This document shows, one piece after another, positions 24,760-35,419 of a DNA stretch of 64,000 nucleotides. A program made the translations under genes and the position numbers. The notes beneath the pieces are model-generated. The model was not told the origin of the DNA and searched no databases. It saw only the letters and a program-made list of their open reading frames with translations. Position 1 is the stretch's first letter. Each line of letters opens with the position of its first letter. Origin of the DNA: Vermamoeba vermiformis (Eukaryota > Tubulinea > Echinamoebida); contig JBEWZL010000076.1 of the NCBI GenBank assembly GCA_045837725.1, positions 124,001-188,000 of the forward strand, in the 5' to 3' direction.

Positions 24760-26836
24760 ATGAATTCCAAATCGGTTTTGATATTTTGCTTTATAGTTGC
24801 AACTGGTAAGTTTTTCTAAACATTGTCGAAGTCTGATCTCGAGCTATTTGCTTTGAATATTAATAATCCTAATTAATTAATCTCACTCATAGCTGTAAAT
24901 ATGTCAGAAGCGTTTTCCATTATTGCGCCAGAAGATCTGAAAGACACTGTAAGTTTACGCTCTGTGACGACATTAAAAAATCATATTATCACCGTTCATT
25001 CGGATAAAATTCGTTGAAATCAAATTCTTGCCGAACACTTCATGATCAGATTAGATCTTACCTGATTTTTGTTTGAAAATTGTGTTAGGCTTACCCTTTT
25101 AGCGGAATACTTTGCATTTCACTAAGCGTTGTATTTTCAACAGTTTAATTCACCTCGGTTACGATGGGTTGGTCCGTCTGACTGGACTTTCGATGTTACG
25201 GGCGTTTTGGTGCATTATAATCGTTCAGTCGATGTAACAAATAAGTACGATCGGCTAATCGTTTTAACATAATTATCCGTTTAACTTCATATATAGGATT
25301 GCTTTAATAAACCTGTCCGACTACGGTGACATCGACGATCTGGCCAATAGACGTGCCCTGGGGGCTTTAGCATACACGGATAATTCACCAGGTAGATCTT
25401 ACCGCCATTTGACGGCTAATTATGTAATGTGCGGTGTCACCAATTTTTTTTCCATTTTAGGAAAATTCAACTTTTCGGGTGCCTCGCTCATCATTCCTAA
25501 TTAATTTATTAATTACATAATGCAGTGGATATCCCTGGGCTTGCAAACTACGTGGTTGCTGAGGCCCGTTTTGAGACCAAATTGCCGGTGGTTGCAATTT
25601 CGGAGATCGCGTTCAATAAACTTGGTTCATGGCTCGATGAAGGAAGAAATCTCACTGTTAGAGTATCTTCAAATGGTATATACGCGCTCATTATATCTAT
25701 ACCACTTCGTAGCTAAACGAAGTATTTTCAGACGTGAACGAGTGGGATCTGATGATGGGGTCAGGCGCGATGATCTTCTATTCAGTATTCATGTCTGCAT
25801 TCACTTTGACTTGCATCGGACTTGCTGCGTACAAACTGATCATGTTCGTGCAAGCCAAAGGCTGTCAAGAGTCAATTCCTCAAACGATGCTAATCATGGA
25901 GATCGTAGCGAATACGAGTACGTAACAAAAAATGTCGCTACGAACTAGTGGCTAACAATAGTAATTCATTAGTCCGTTTCTTCCCCTCGGCAGTGGATCC
26001 GCTCCAGTCTCGCGCATTATTGCCATTCGCGGCGAGTCAAATGTTCTTCACAACGAGTTGGCCCTTCGTTATCATCAATCTGTTGCTGATTAGCTTTTAC
26101 TGGTATGTCCAAAGAGCAACACAGCTGCTAACGATAACTAACTAACTACATTAGGCACGAGTTGATTAAGAAGACCTCGATGAAGATCAATACATTCTTA
26201 GACAAACTGCGCATCCCATTTTGGTGCATTTTCGCAGTGATCTTGGCATTGGAGCTAACAGCGAGTATTCTACGAGGAATGAGATTCGACTTGCAAGTAT
26301 TTTTGGTCGTGATGGGCGTGTGTTACGTCGTCATTGGCTTGGCATGTGTCATATTTTACATCATCACAGGCATCAGGTTGACAAGAGCTCTTCGACTTAC
26401 TGCAAAAAAGATTGTTAATTCGAGCCGAGCGAAACGTCTAAACAGAGTACGTACTTCCGAAGTGACACTTTGACACGTGTCATCCAGATCTCAATACTTC
26501 TATGGATAGTATCTAACGTCTCTTATCTGTTAGACATCGAGATACATCTACGCAAGTGCAGGAGGTGTGATTGTATGGCTGATTGCTATAGTCATCGGAG
26601 GTCTAACGAATACGTTCTGGCTGCCCTGGGGATACTTCGGTGTTTGGTTCGCTGGATTCCTTGCCATCACGTTCATCAGTTTGATGCAGATCTTGGCCAT
26701 TCATGAACCAGGTTCAATTTGTGCAACTCCATCGTTCAAGTCGACTGAACGTACTTCGAAGAGTACACCAACGGATGGAACAGGTTCAGCTCATTTGATG
26801 ACGCCGATAGGCGATCATTCTTCGCCAAGAGATTAA
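24760..26836 (+). CDS. PA-like ectodomain / seven-helix membrane protein, copy C
   Basis: Nine exons. Signal peptide MNSKSVLIFCFIVATA followed by VNMSEAFSIIAPEDLKDT. PA-like part: RLRWVGPSDWTFDVTGVLV, IALINLSDYGDIDDLANRRA, GALAYTDNSP, then LPVVAISEIAFNKLGSWL and GRNLTVRVSS. Membrane part: AMIFYSVFMSAFTLTCIGLA, FFTTSWPFVIINLLLISFYW, IPFWCIFAVILALELTASIL, VVMGVCYVVIGLACVIFYII, GGVIVWLIAIVIGGLTNTF and FGVWFAGFLAITFISLMQIL. The cytosolic tail is Ser/Thr-rich (FKSTERTSKSTPTDGTG). Long stretches of exons 6 and 9 are nearly identical at DNA level to copy D. Intron 8 carries an exact copy of the 12-bp palindrome (26471-26482). Confidence 0.88.
26471..26482. repeat. 12-bp palindrome TGACACGTGTCA, intronic copy 1
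   Basis: Exact palindrome with a CACGTG core in intron 8 of PA-7TM copy C. Confidence 0.9.
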
Positions 26837-27178
26837 TAGATACACTTGTAATTTATGTAAATAGTAAGTTATGTTTTTTCTTGCCTAGTGTCCCTGACCT
26901 TGACGGGAGCCAATTTTTTCCATAGCTCCATGCGATGTATTTATGGAGGAAGTTATTGGCAGTCAATTGTGCTCTTAGATACGATCCGAACGTTTTGATT
27001 TCGCAATGCGCGAATCTTCTTAATCTCCCGCGCACGAGATTAACGATCACAATGTGACGTGAATGTGACAGGCACGCTGATTTTGTTTTTCGGTTCTTGA
27101 TTAGTTAATGTGATTACATAGAGCCACTAGGCACATATGATAGGCTGTAGTGGTGGATTTTAGGCTCTAAAAATCAAA
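26837..27178. other. Spacer between paralogues C and D
   Basis: 342 bp, no coding frame supported. Confidence 0.5.
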
Positions 27179-29495
27179 ATGATAAGTAGATCTTTGCTGA
27201 AATTGTTTTTCCTCGTAGGCAAGTTAACGGGTGCAGAGCAAAACGCTTCATGCAATCCATAATACTATTAAGTCATTACTAACGTGGATTTTTACGTTAG
27301 GCTTTTTGAGCTTAGCAGTTGGTTTGGAAATATTGACACCGGAAGATCTAGCAAATACCGTAAGTTATTTAACCTTATTTCGACTCGTTAACGAATCATT
27401 TTAATTTATTACGCGCTAATATTACCATGATTTTGATATACTGTTCGTTGGTGCAATTATTTGTTTCAGCTAGACAGATGGCGAAACGAATTTGAAACGG
27501 ATAGTGAAAGTTTACTAATAATGTTATTATAGAGGTTTATTGCACCTCGATTACGATGGATTGGACCCGATGATTGGGAGTTCGACTTGATCGGCGAGCT
27601 AGTTTCCATAAATAGCTCAGATGTGGCCAACAAGCAAGTTCTAAATTCCAAAATGCCGTTAAACGAGTACCAAATGTTCTAATGCGTCATGTATTATAGA
27701 ATTGTCCTCAGTAGACACTACCAAAACGAAGAGCTCGAAGATCTTTGGAAAAGAAATGCGTTAGGAGCCGTTGTGTATTCAGGACATTCACCAGGTACTT
27801 ATAAGAGCCACTGTAGGCTCGTAGTTATAAAAATCGCGCGAGTTCGATTCAGTCGCTTTTTTTACCATATTTAGCAAAAAAAGAAAACGTTGGATCTGTC
27901 GATTTTGGAATTTATCGGGTCATTAACCAATAACTTTTGCAGCTGATATTCCAGGCATATCGAATTACGTCCTAGATACGCCTCAACGCGACGTTATCCT
28001 GCCTACAGTCACGATTTCAGTTCAGACTTTTGAAAAATTGCGAGGCTGGCTTGAAGACGAAGGAAGAAATATTACCATCCGCTTGACTTCTACCGGTTCG
28101 TTCAATTATTATATCGATCGGAATTTATTCCGCTCGGAAAGCATTCTTTTGATTGATCGTTCATTGTTTCAATCCAGATCGAAGTCAATGGGACGAGATG
28201 ATGCATTCAGGCGTGCTTATATTCTACTCCGTATTAATGTCTGCATTTACACTGACATGCATCGGCCTCGCCATTTACAAACTGATCATGTTCGTGCAAG
28301 CCAAAGGCTGTCAAGAGTCGATCCCGCAAACTATGCTCATCTTCGAGATTATTGCTAATACGAGTAAGTAGCGTGTTTATATTAGTAATTTTTAATAGGC
28401 ATTTATTAATGAGAACGATTAGTTCGATTTTTTGCGAGTGCTGTGGATCCGCTCCAATCACGAGCAATCCTGCGGTACACAGTGAGCCAAATGTTCTTCA
28501 CTACTAGCTGGCCGTTTGTCATTGGCAACCTCTTGCTGATCAGCTTCTACTGGTACGTGACAAACGCTTACATAGCTCTCGAATACATTGACAATTGACC
28601 ATCACGCGATGATACTTTGACACGCACAGCATTCAATCAATTAATTTTAAGCCACTACTATTAATATTCAATTATGAGTTATTATCGTAGTACCTTTATA
28701 TCTGTCTTTATCGTCTTCGGATCCAGAAAATATGACACTTTGACACTTTGACACGCGACTAACTTGCCTTACTAGGCACGAATTAATGAGCAAGAGTTCA
28801 ATGCGCGTCAACAGATTCTTGTCCAAGTTGAGAATTCCATTCTGGTGCATCTTTGCAGTCATCTTGGCGATGGAACTAACAGCGAGCTTGTTGCGAGGAC
28901 TTGGCTTTGATTTGAATATCTTTTTGATAGTGATGGGCATTGGCTACATCGTGATTGGACTGGGCTGCGTTATTTTTTACATTTACACCGGAAGAAAATT
29001 GACGAAGATGATGGACAAGGCCTCGAAAGAGTTGATTGCTTCGAATAGAGTCAAACGCCTTAATAGAGTACGTCACCAAAATTTCAATCCATAACATTTC
29101 CTTTTTAGGCAAAAAACAATTTGTCAAATTTCGAAAATTTTCTTTCTGATTTTGCGAGGCCTTTTACGTTTTGTCAATCACTCACTAATATCTTTTAGAC
29201 ATCGAGATACATCTACGCAAGTGCAGGAGGTGTGATTGTATGGCTGATTGCTATTGCCGTTGGAGGCTTGACAATTGTGTTTTGGCTGCCGTGGGGATAC
29301 TTCGGCGTTTGGTTCGCTGGCTTCTTTTCGATCACGTTCATCAGTTTAATGCAGATCTTGGCCATTCATGAACCAAGATCGATCTGCGCTAGACACGCCA
29401 AGTCCACTGACATGTCGCAGACCAAGTCAAACACGACGCTCAATCTGTCAAATACTCAGCCTAATTCTCCGATTAACTCCGTGCGTTCTGAGTAA
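27179..29495 (+). CDS. PA-like ectodomain / seven-helix membrane protein, copy D, with two GC-AG introns
   Basis: Same nine-exon plan. Signal peptide MISRSLLKLFFLV then GFLSLAVGLEILTPEDLANT. Ectodomain RLRWIGPDDWEFDLIGELVS, IVLSRHYQNEELEDLWKRNA, LPTVTISVQTFEKLRGWLED and GRNITIRLTS. Membrane part LIFYSVLMSAFTLTCIGLAI, IPFWCIFAVILAMELTASLL, GIGYIVIGLGCVIFYIYTG and GGVIVWLIAIAVGGLTIVF. Tail Ser/Thr/Asn-rich, ending PNSPINSVRSE. Introns 1 (27219-27300) and 3 (27634-27699) need GC donors (gcaagt), where the other copies use GT at the same position and phase. Intron 7 (about 28555-28775) is larger than in the paralogues and holds tandem tgacacttt units. Confidence 0.85.
27219..27300 (+). other. GC-AG intron 1 of copy D
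   Basis: Donor GTAG|gcaagtta, acceptor cgttag. The phase-1 join gives V-G-F-L-S-L and matches the paralogues. The nearby GT (27215) would put a stop in exon 2. Confidence 0.8.
27634..27699 (+). other. GC-AG intron 3 of copy D
   Basis: Donor AACAA|gcaagttc, acceptor attatag. The phase-2 join gives N-K-I-V-L, as in copies B, C and E, which have GT donors here. Confidence 0.8.
28733..28755 (+). repeat. Short tandem tgacacttt units in intron 7 of copy D
   Basis: Two tgacacttt units followed by tgacacgcg. A related ctttgacacgc lies at about 28615, and copy C intron 8 has agtgacactttgacacgtgt. Confidence 0.7.
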
Positions 29496-29594
29496 CGAAA
29501 ATATTATTTTAAAAATTGTTTATAAACTAATGTACAATAAAAATTTAGATTTAATAGTGGTGGTATATAATTACAAAATTGGGTGCGATGAAAT

Positions 29595-32500
29595 TTAACA
29601 TATTTTACAGCCGCTACTGTCTTTAGTCTCCTGCGAGAACTCAGTGATAAAAATTCGCGGAAAAGAGTTGGTCCAATAGGTGGATGTGTGAAAACTGGAT
29701 GGGTCAGATCCAATTCCTGACGGCAAAGTCTCGTCGGGCGGAATATCTTGCAAGAACATTCGTGCTTTGTTTTCATCTTTGACGTTGTGCTCGATCCACA
29801 GGTACCACAAGAAATTGGCGCAACGCACTTCATTCTTGTCGCAGCAGATGACAAAATGATCGTGTTTTTCTACCGAACAAATCAAACATTAGTAAAACAA
29901 TAATAACAACGTTAATAATAATCCATCATTATTATTAATGTAAAAGAAGCAGGTTCGAAAGAAAAAATTTCCAAAATCGTTAGGGTTAGGGTTAGATTTT
30001 TTTTTTTTGACTTGTTACCTTCGTTATAAAGCGTCAAAGAAAAGCTATTTGAGTTAACAGTCGACATAAAATTTGATCCGTGCTTAGAACTGACGATTTC
30101 TGAGACAGTCTCTATTTTGCCGATGTGATAGTTTTTCCAGCTGATCGGAAATTGGTGGATCGGGTCGAATCGCCACTACAGAATAGTAATTAATATAGAA
30201 TAGTAGAATAATAGTATATTGTATTCTTACTTCGTGTGAATGGTGACGTGTAAAGACTTTCTTGAAGCTCTAAAAAAAATGTCAAAAAAATGACACGTGT
30301 CAAACTAGCTAACGATGCTGTTTAACTATGACTTGATAAGGTAAGTATTTTTAAAGTGACACGTGAAAAAATAAATCTTTGATTAATATTTTTCAGCATA
30401 ACTTCGCCTTACCTCTCCAAAACTCGAAAAAAATAAAATGCTGCATTCGCCGTCTTCAGCTATTCTTATTTTAGCCTTTTCATTATCGATCGTTTGATAT
30501 TTTACGGTGACTTTCATTTGCATTGGTATTTTGAGAATGTCGATCATCGTTTTAATCATCGTGAAATTTCGTGTTAGTAACGCCTCTGTAAACCATTTCA
30601 GTGAATTTTGTTCGTATTCTTCTTCGAAATTGGGGTCTGCGCCTTGTTTTGGCGGATTTTTCGCGAGAAGTTTCACGTATTTTGGCCACAGATCTTTGTA
30701 CTGCTCGAAGATCGGGTTGCAATGAGCAGCATATTGATAGATAACTTCAGGATTATCTATCTTAGACTTAACAATAAAATATTAAAAAAAAGGTTCTTAG
30801 TATTAATTATTGATAAAATTGAGATCCGTACCAGGGCTCCGTGATCCACCAAAATGTTCACAATAGGAATCCATTTGTTATGAACTGGCTTCGATAAAAC
30901 GTACTATTATATATATTAGTATTAACATAGATTATACTGTTTGAGACTCACGTCTAATGCGGTCAAATCTTTCGCGTTAATTTCGTTGACGTCAACACCT
31001 CTCTTGATCAAGTACTGCAGCGTCTTAGGCCTCGCTGAATATGCAGCCAAATGTACCGTTGAATCATAGTTGGCATTAGTAGCTAATATATTCACCCGCG
31101 AGTCTTTTCCAATCTAATACAACGAGTCAGTAAGTGTCAAAAGTGACAGGTTGACACGTGTCAATAACGTTTTTTCACGTGTCAAACGGAGACTTGTACG
31201 AATTTATAATAACGATTTGAACTATTAGGTCGGGGTTTGAGTTTGACAGGTGTCAAATAGTGACACGTACCATTTCTTCGAGTTTTTTAATCGCGTTCAA
31301 ACAGGCGTTGTCATTAGTGCTCTCGAGAATACAGTGGTGATAAATAGTGTTTTTGAAGTCAAATTCCAAGTTCAAAATGTATTCTAGCGGCAACATACTG
31401 AAATTATCTTGCTGCATAAAAAGTGAAAAAAAAGACGTTAGTCTATAGCCAAATAAGGCAAGAAGTTGTAATGGTATGCTTACCAGCGCTATAGTTACTA
31501 TATTTGGTATAAAATAATCGGTGGCTAATTCCACGAAATCATGTCGCTCTAACCGCAAAGCAGTTGAAATAAGTTCTACGATTGTTTTGGGTGTCATTTG
31601 CCTGTTCAAGAAATTCATGCAATGTATTGCGAACGTCGGACAAAAATATTGTTCCGCTAATTGATCTCCGAGCATCGCTAACTCGATTGATGGAAACTTT
31701 GGTTCATTTCCTAATTTGGAAAAAAAGTTGGATCTCGTTAGTGCTCCATCTAAGGACCACTATTATGACATGTATAGTATACCTGTATATATAGATTCCA
31801 AAAATAATTGAAATAGCGGAGTTTTTTGTTCTTCGTTCATGTAGCCAGTAAGATCCAAAACAATTTGTTGCGCTGACTTTTCTTTCATTTCTGACGCGAA
31901 CATTGCTTGAAAATAATCCGAATCTGCAAATATAACATTATTACTATACGATATTGTAATATTACTGTTATTTAACGTTCAATAAGCAACCGATTTTTGG
32001 ATGTGGTTGTAACGACAAAAAATATTCTATTAGAAGAATCAATTTTATACCAAAAATAGTTAATTTTATACTTACAATGCACGAGCACCATTTTATGACA
32101 AAGGAAATTATTATTAGTGCCTTTAATACTAATAATTATGTCGCCGTTAGGCGTTCTTCGTCGGGGCACAGGAACAGTGACTTTTATCGTTTCAAAAGCG
32201 GGCTTGGGCGGTTTAAATAAGCAATATAATCCATATTTCTAAATAAGGAAATTAATTTACGGTTAATTTTTGAGGCGTAATAATTAAATAATGAGATCTC
32301 GAAAAATATTTGGATCTGACTTACCTCGCACAATTCTATAAGCTTGTCCTTATTCTTTGATGCTATATTATATTGAATTGCTGTATATGCTTCATGCCCC
32401 ATATAAAACATGCTCAAAAACAGTCTTGTAAGATCCGCGTCATTTTCTAGATCCGATACAATAACAACGCTATCAATATTATCGCTTGAATTATTTTCCT

Positions 32501-32699
32501 CGAATTTTCTTTTTAATAAATCTTCTAGGAATGCTGGACTTCGTCGTTGAATAATAAATTTGTGGCAAGTGAAATAAGGCGATCCGCTGTCGGTTGAAAC
32601 AAATACTTTTAAATCGCTGAATAATGTGTTGTTGAACCATTGGTCAAAATTTTCATATACATTAGCCAAGTGTTGAGGCACAATCACGTCATTTTCCAT
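29595..32699 (-). CDS. Double BTB/POZ ankyrin-repeat protein
   Basis: Probable adaptor or Cullin-3 substrate receptor. Start chosen at MENDVIVPQHLANVYENFDQ (32699), before a BTB fold (FNNTLFSDLKVFVSTDSGSP, CHKFIIQRRSPAFLEDLLKR). A second BTB follows (GDIIISIKGTNNNFLCHKMV, then DSDYFQAMFASEMKEKSAQQ) with a helical C-terminal extension. An ankyrin-like region follows (DSTVHLAAYSARPKTLQYLI, KRGVDVNEINAKDLTALD, then WIPIVNILVDHGA). The last exons (VICCDKNEVRCANFLWYLWI and SFPRIFITEFSQETKDS) are of unknown fold. About ten or more introns. Possible 5' non-coding exon with a donor near 32858. It ends 100 bp from copy D, convergently. Exon joins in the 30.4-31.3 kb part are less certain than elsewhere. 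Confidence 0.75.
29979..29995 (+). repeat. Interstitial telomere-like repeat
   Basis: gttagggttagggttag, about 2.7 units of TTAGGG, next to a 12-base T run, inside an intron of the double-BTB gene. Confidence 0.85.
30291..30302. repeat. 12-bp palindrome TGACACGTGTCA, intronic copy 2
   Basis: Exact copy in an intron of the double-BTB gene. A truncated relative (tgacacgtga) follows at 30357-30366. Confidence 0.9.
31132..31270. repeat. Cluster of TGACA/TGTCA elements including palindrome copy 3
   Basis: Exact TGACACGTGTCA at 31152-31163, tcacgtgtca at 31175-31184, TGACAGGTGTCA at 31244-31255 and tgacacgta at 31261. All lie in one intron of the double-BTB gene, up to its exon edge. Confidence 0.85.
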
Positions 32700-33139
32700 T
32701 ATTATTTTTACTGATCCTAAAAATAATTCCGCAATTAAATTTAAAATCAAATAATTGGATATTGTTTGTATAGGCTCGGTAATATTAATATTATTAATAA
32801 AATAAATTGATAAATTATGAACCAAGACTTCAAAACCAGAAAATCTCTGATCTACTTACGTTATTAGAGTTCTTTAATGGTGGTTATACTCCATAATTAA
32901 TTAATGCTATGATCAAGTGTGGTATATCTATTGAATAGTCTCTTTTAAATAGCAGCGTAACAAAAATTAAATTTCAAACAAAAACGTCAAGCTTCACCGA
33001 AAGATTCTCCTTCGCTACGCTTTAGAAAAAACTCTAATCCTAATAGGAATACCATTCTTAAACTATAGTTACGCCGCCAGGGTCCAAAATAACTTAATTT
33101 ACAACCGGATCTAGTCTCTTTAAGTTTTATTTCAGTTTT
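32700..33139. other. Intergenic, possible 5' exon of the BTB gene
   Basis: Contains a donor-like gtaagtagatc on the minus strand near 32858 that may belong to a 5' untranslated exon. Otherwise nothing seen. Confidence 0.4.
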
Positions 33140-34951
33140 TTAAGGCTTGAATCCAGTTACAATAGAATAATAAGCGTATGAAGGCGTGATATCAATGTTA
33201 ATGAATCCAATCTCCGTCAACGTTCTTTGCAACTCTTCAGCGCTGAATTGTTTGCCTCGTGTGTTGAGCAACATATGCATTGAGAAGCACGCTGCGGTCA
33301 AATCTCCGTCCTTATTGTCTCGTAGTAATATCTCGTGCACTATATATGGTATAATATTAATAAAACGTTTTACTGGCATTTAAATTCTTCCGCGCATCCG
33401 CAAAAATAATTTCAATGATGCTCAGCCACCATATTATACCATAAAGACACTCAATATGGACTAACATAATATGACATATAATGTATTACTTAGTCGCAAA
33501 ATTGAATTTTGATCTCTACCGGATCTAAATATCGTTGCTAAATGTACTTACGATGGATCCTGCCACCAGAGGGTAATGCATCGAAACTCTTCTTTGCTAA
33601 TATCTGACACGTGCTCCAGCTCCAATCGTGGAAGATATTTGAGAAGAAATGAGCATCGTAACCTTGCGGCCATTCCTCGGTGAACATGTTCAGCGGATGT
33701 GTATCAACTTTGCCTTCAACTAATAATAAAATGGGCCTATTAGCGCAAAATAATACTATAATCAACGCTATTAATATTAAAATGCGGTTCATAATGTTCA
33801 AGGTACGTGAATCTGGATTCAAATCCGATCGCGAAACTAATTTCTTTCAAATGTTGTTCTTACCTTTAAATTTCGCAATATATTCATGAGTAATTTTGCA
33901 CACGACGGGAAGTTCAGCGACGGTGATCTTTTCGAGCTGGTGTTGTTGTGCAATTGAAATGGCAAAACAGCCGCTGCCACCAGCCACGTCTAAAAATTTC
34001 TTAGTCTTGCTCCAATCATAATTGCGCGATGCTCCCTGTATAATAAAAGCATATTAGTACGATCTTAGTGAAAATAAAGCGTTTAAAGCGCTTAAAAGTC
34101 GACTCAGATCTCGCGATCGAATTTTAAATTTACTTCGTGCATCTCTGATAGACCGATAGAACGTGAAAATATGATATATATAATAGTATAGTGATGATAA
34201 CGTACAATAGCGGCGGCAAAGGAATGAGCTTGCATAGCGTTAGTTAGATGTCGAGCGCGGGCCTCAGATAAGTCGCCCATTTCCCATTCTTTAATTGGTG
34301 CGCTGTCCATTGGTGCTTTTGCCTTAATAACATTAAGCAATCTATTATGGTAATCATTCATAGGACCAGCGGACGCGAGCATAGACTTCCTGCAGCCAAA
34401 TCCAAAAAGTTAGAAACTGCATTTTTGCCTTCAAATAGCATATAATACGCACCAATAGAATACACTCTCTGGCAACAAATAAGTTCTAGCAGCATCGGTC
34501 AAGAAGAATTTGCCCAAATGTTTTGTAACGAGTTTTAATCCAGCAAGCACGGCCATAACAGCTTCAGCGGCACGAGCACTAAAAGAGACATTAGGAACAG
34601 CTATTATTATAATAGTTACGTACTCTAAGCCGAGTTTTTCGGTGATTTGTTCGAGGGTAAGGCTCTTTTCTATTCAAATTGTTAGATCGAGCTACCAAAA
34701 ACCAACGACAAACTTTAGTATTTAAAATAATACGAACCTTTATGTAATAATTCAAAAAGACCAATTTCAATGCTCACTGTCACGGTAGCAAGGTGGTGCT
34801 GGCTCATCCAAATATCCCTACGAAAATTTAATTAATTGATTATCGTGCAAAAATGCTATAAAAATTTATAACAAAATTATACGTACCATAAGATATTATC
34901 GGGAGTGGTGGGAGGCTCAATCTTAGATAGATCTTTTTGCAAGAAAGACAT
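33140..34951 (-). CDS. Plant-type SAM-dependent O-methyltransferase
   Basis: Class I O-methyltransferase (COMT / acetylserotonin O-methyltransferase-like) expected to methylate a small hydroxylated metabolite. Seven exons, about 355 residues, start MSFLQKDLSKIEPPTTPDN. The N-terminal dimerisation winged-helix region is seen in QHHLATVTVSIEIGLFELLH and GKFFLTDAARTYLLPES. The SAM-binding motif is FLDVAGGSGCFAISIAQQ. The catalytic-base region is FFSNIFHDWSWSTC (His followed by Asp). Later motifs are PSGGRIHLHEILLRDNKDGD and MHMLLNTRGKQFSAEELQ. Length and order match the family. Divergent from the four-module fusion gene with 468 bp between starts. The substrate cannot be read from the sequence. 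Confidence 0.9.
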
Positions 34952-35419
34952 AGCGATGCTGTATTAATACGGATATGCGGTATACTATTCGTTATGTGCT
35001 AGTAGTGCAGTAAAATACTAACTAATGCAAAAAATTCCTTTTTGACTTGTCCGCAAAGAACCTTCGGGAAAAAATCGATAGCTTCTGTGAAGGTTCGCAC
35101 GACTATTGCTGTACCGGCGCACGCGCAATGTGAATTGTGAGCGATAAGTAATATTTAGTAATCGAACGAGTCAATTCTATGCCGCGATATCTCCTGCGGT
35201 GCATCTTCCAGATTCGAAAAAAATCTGGATCTGAATTCTGCCCCGCTTCAAGTCTTTCCGCTGTCCATTCCTTTATAATTATATGTGGTGACAAATATTG
35301 CTTATGAAGGTTTTTGTGCGCTCTGTTTGTCCATCCAAAAAATGGAGATAACTTTTCATCAGGCATTTATTTTATTCAGCTCACAAATTCGAAATCGGAC
35401 ACATAAGCTCATAATAAAT
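34952..35419. promoter_or_regulatory. Divergent upstream region (O-methyltransferase / fusion gene)
   Basis: Shared 468 bp between two start codons. It includes a near-inverted pair (ccagattcgaaaaaaatctggat, 35209-35231) that could form a hairpin with a 6-bp stem. Promoter role is inferred from position. Confidence 0.4.
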
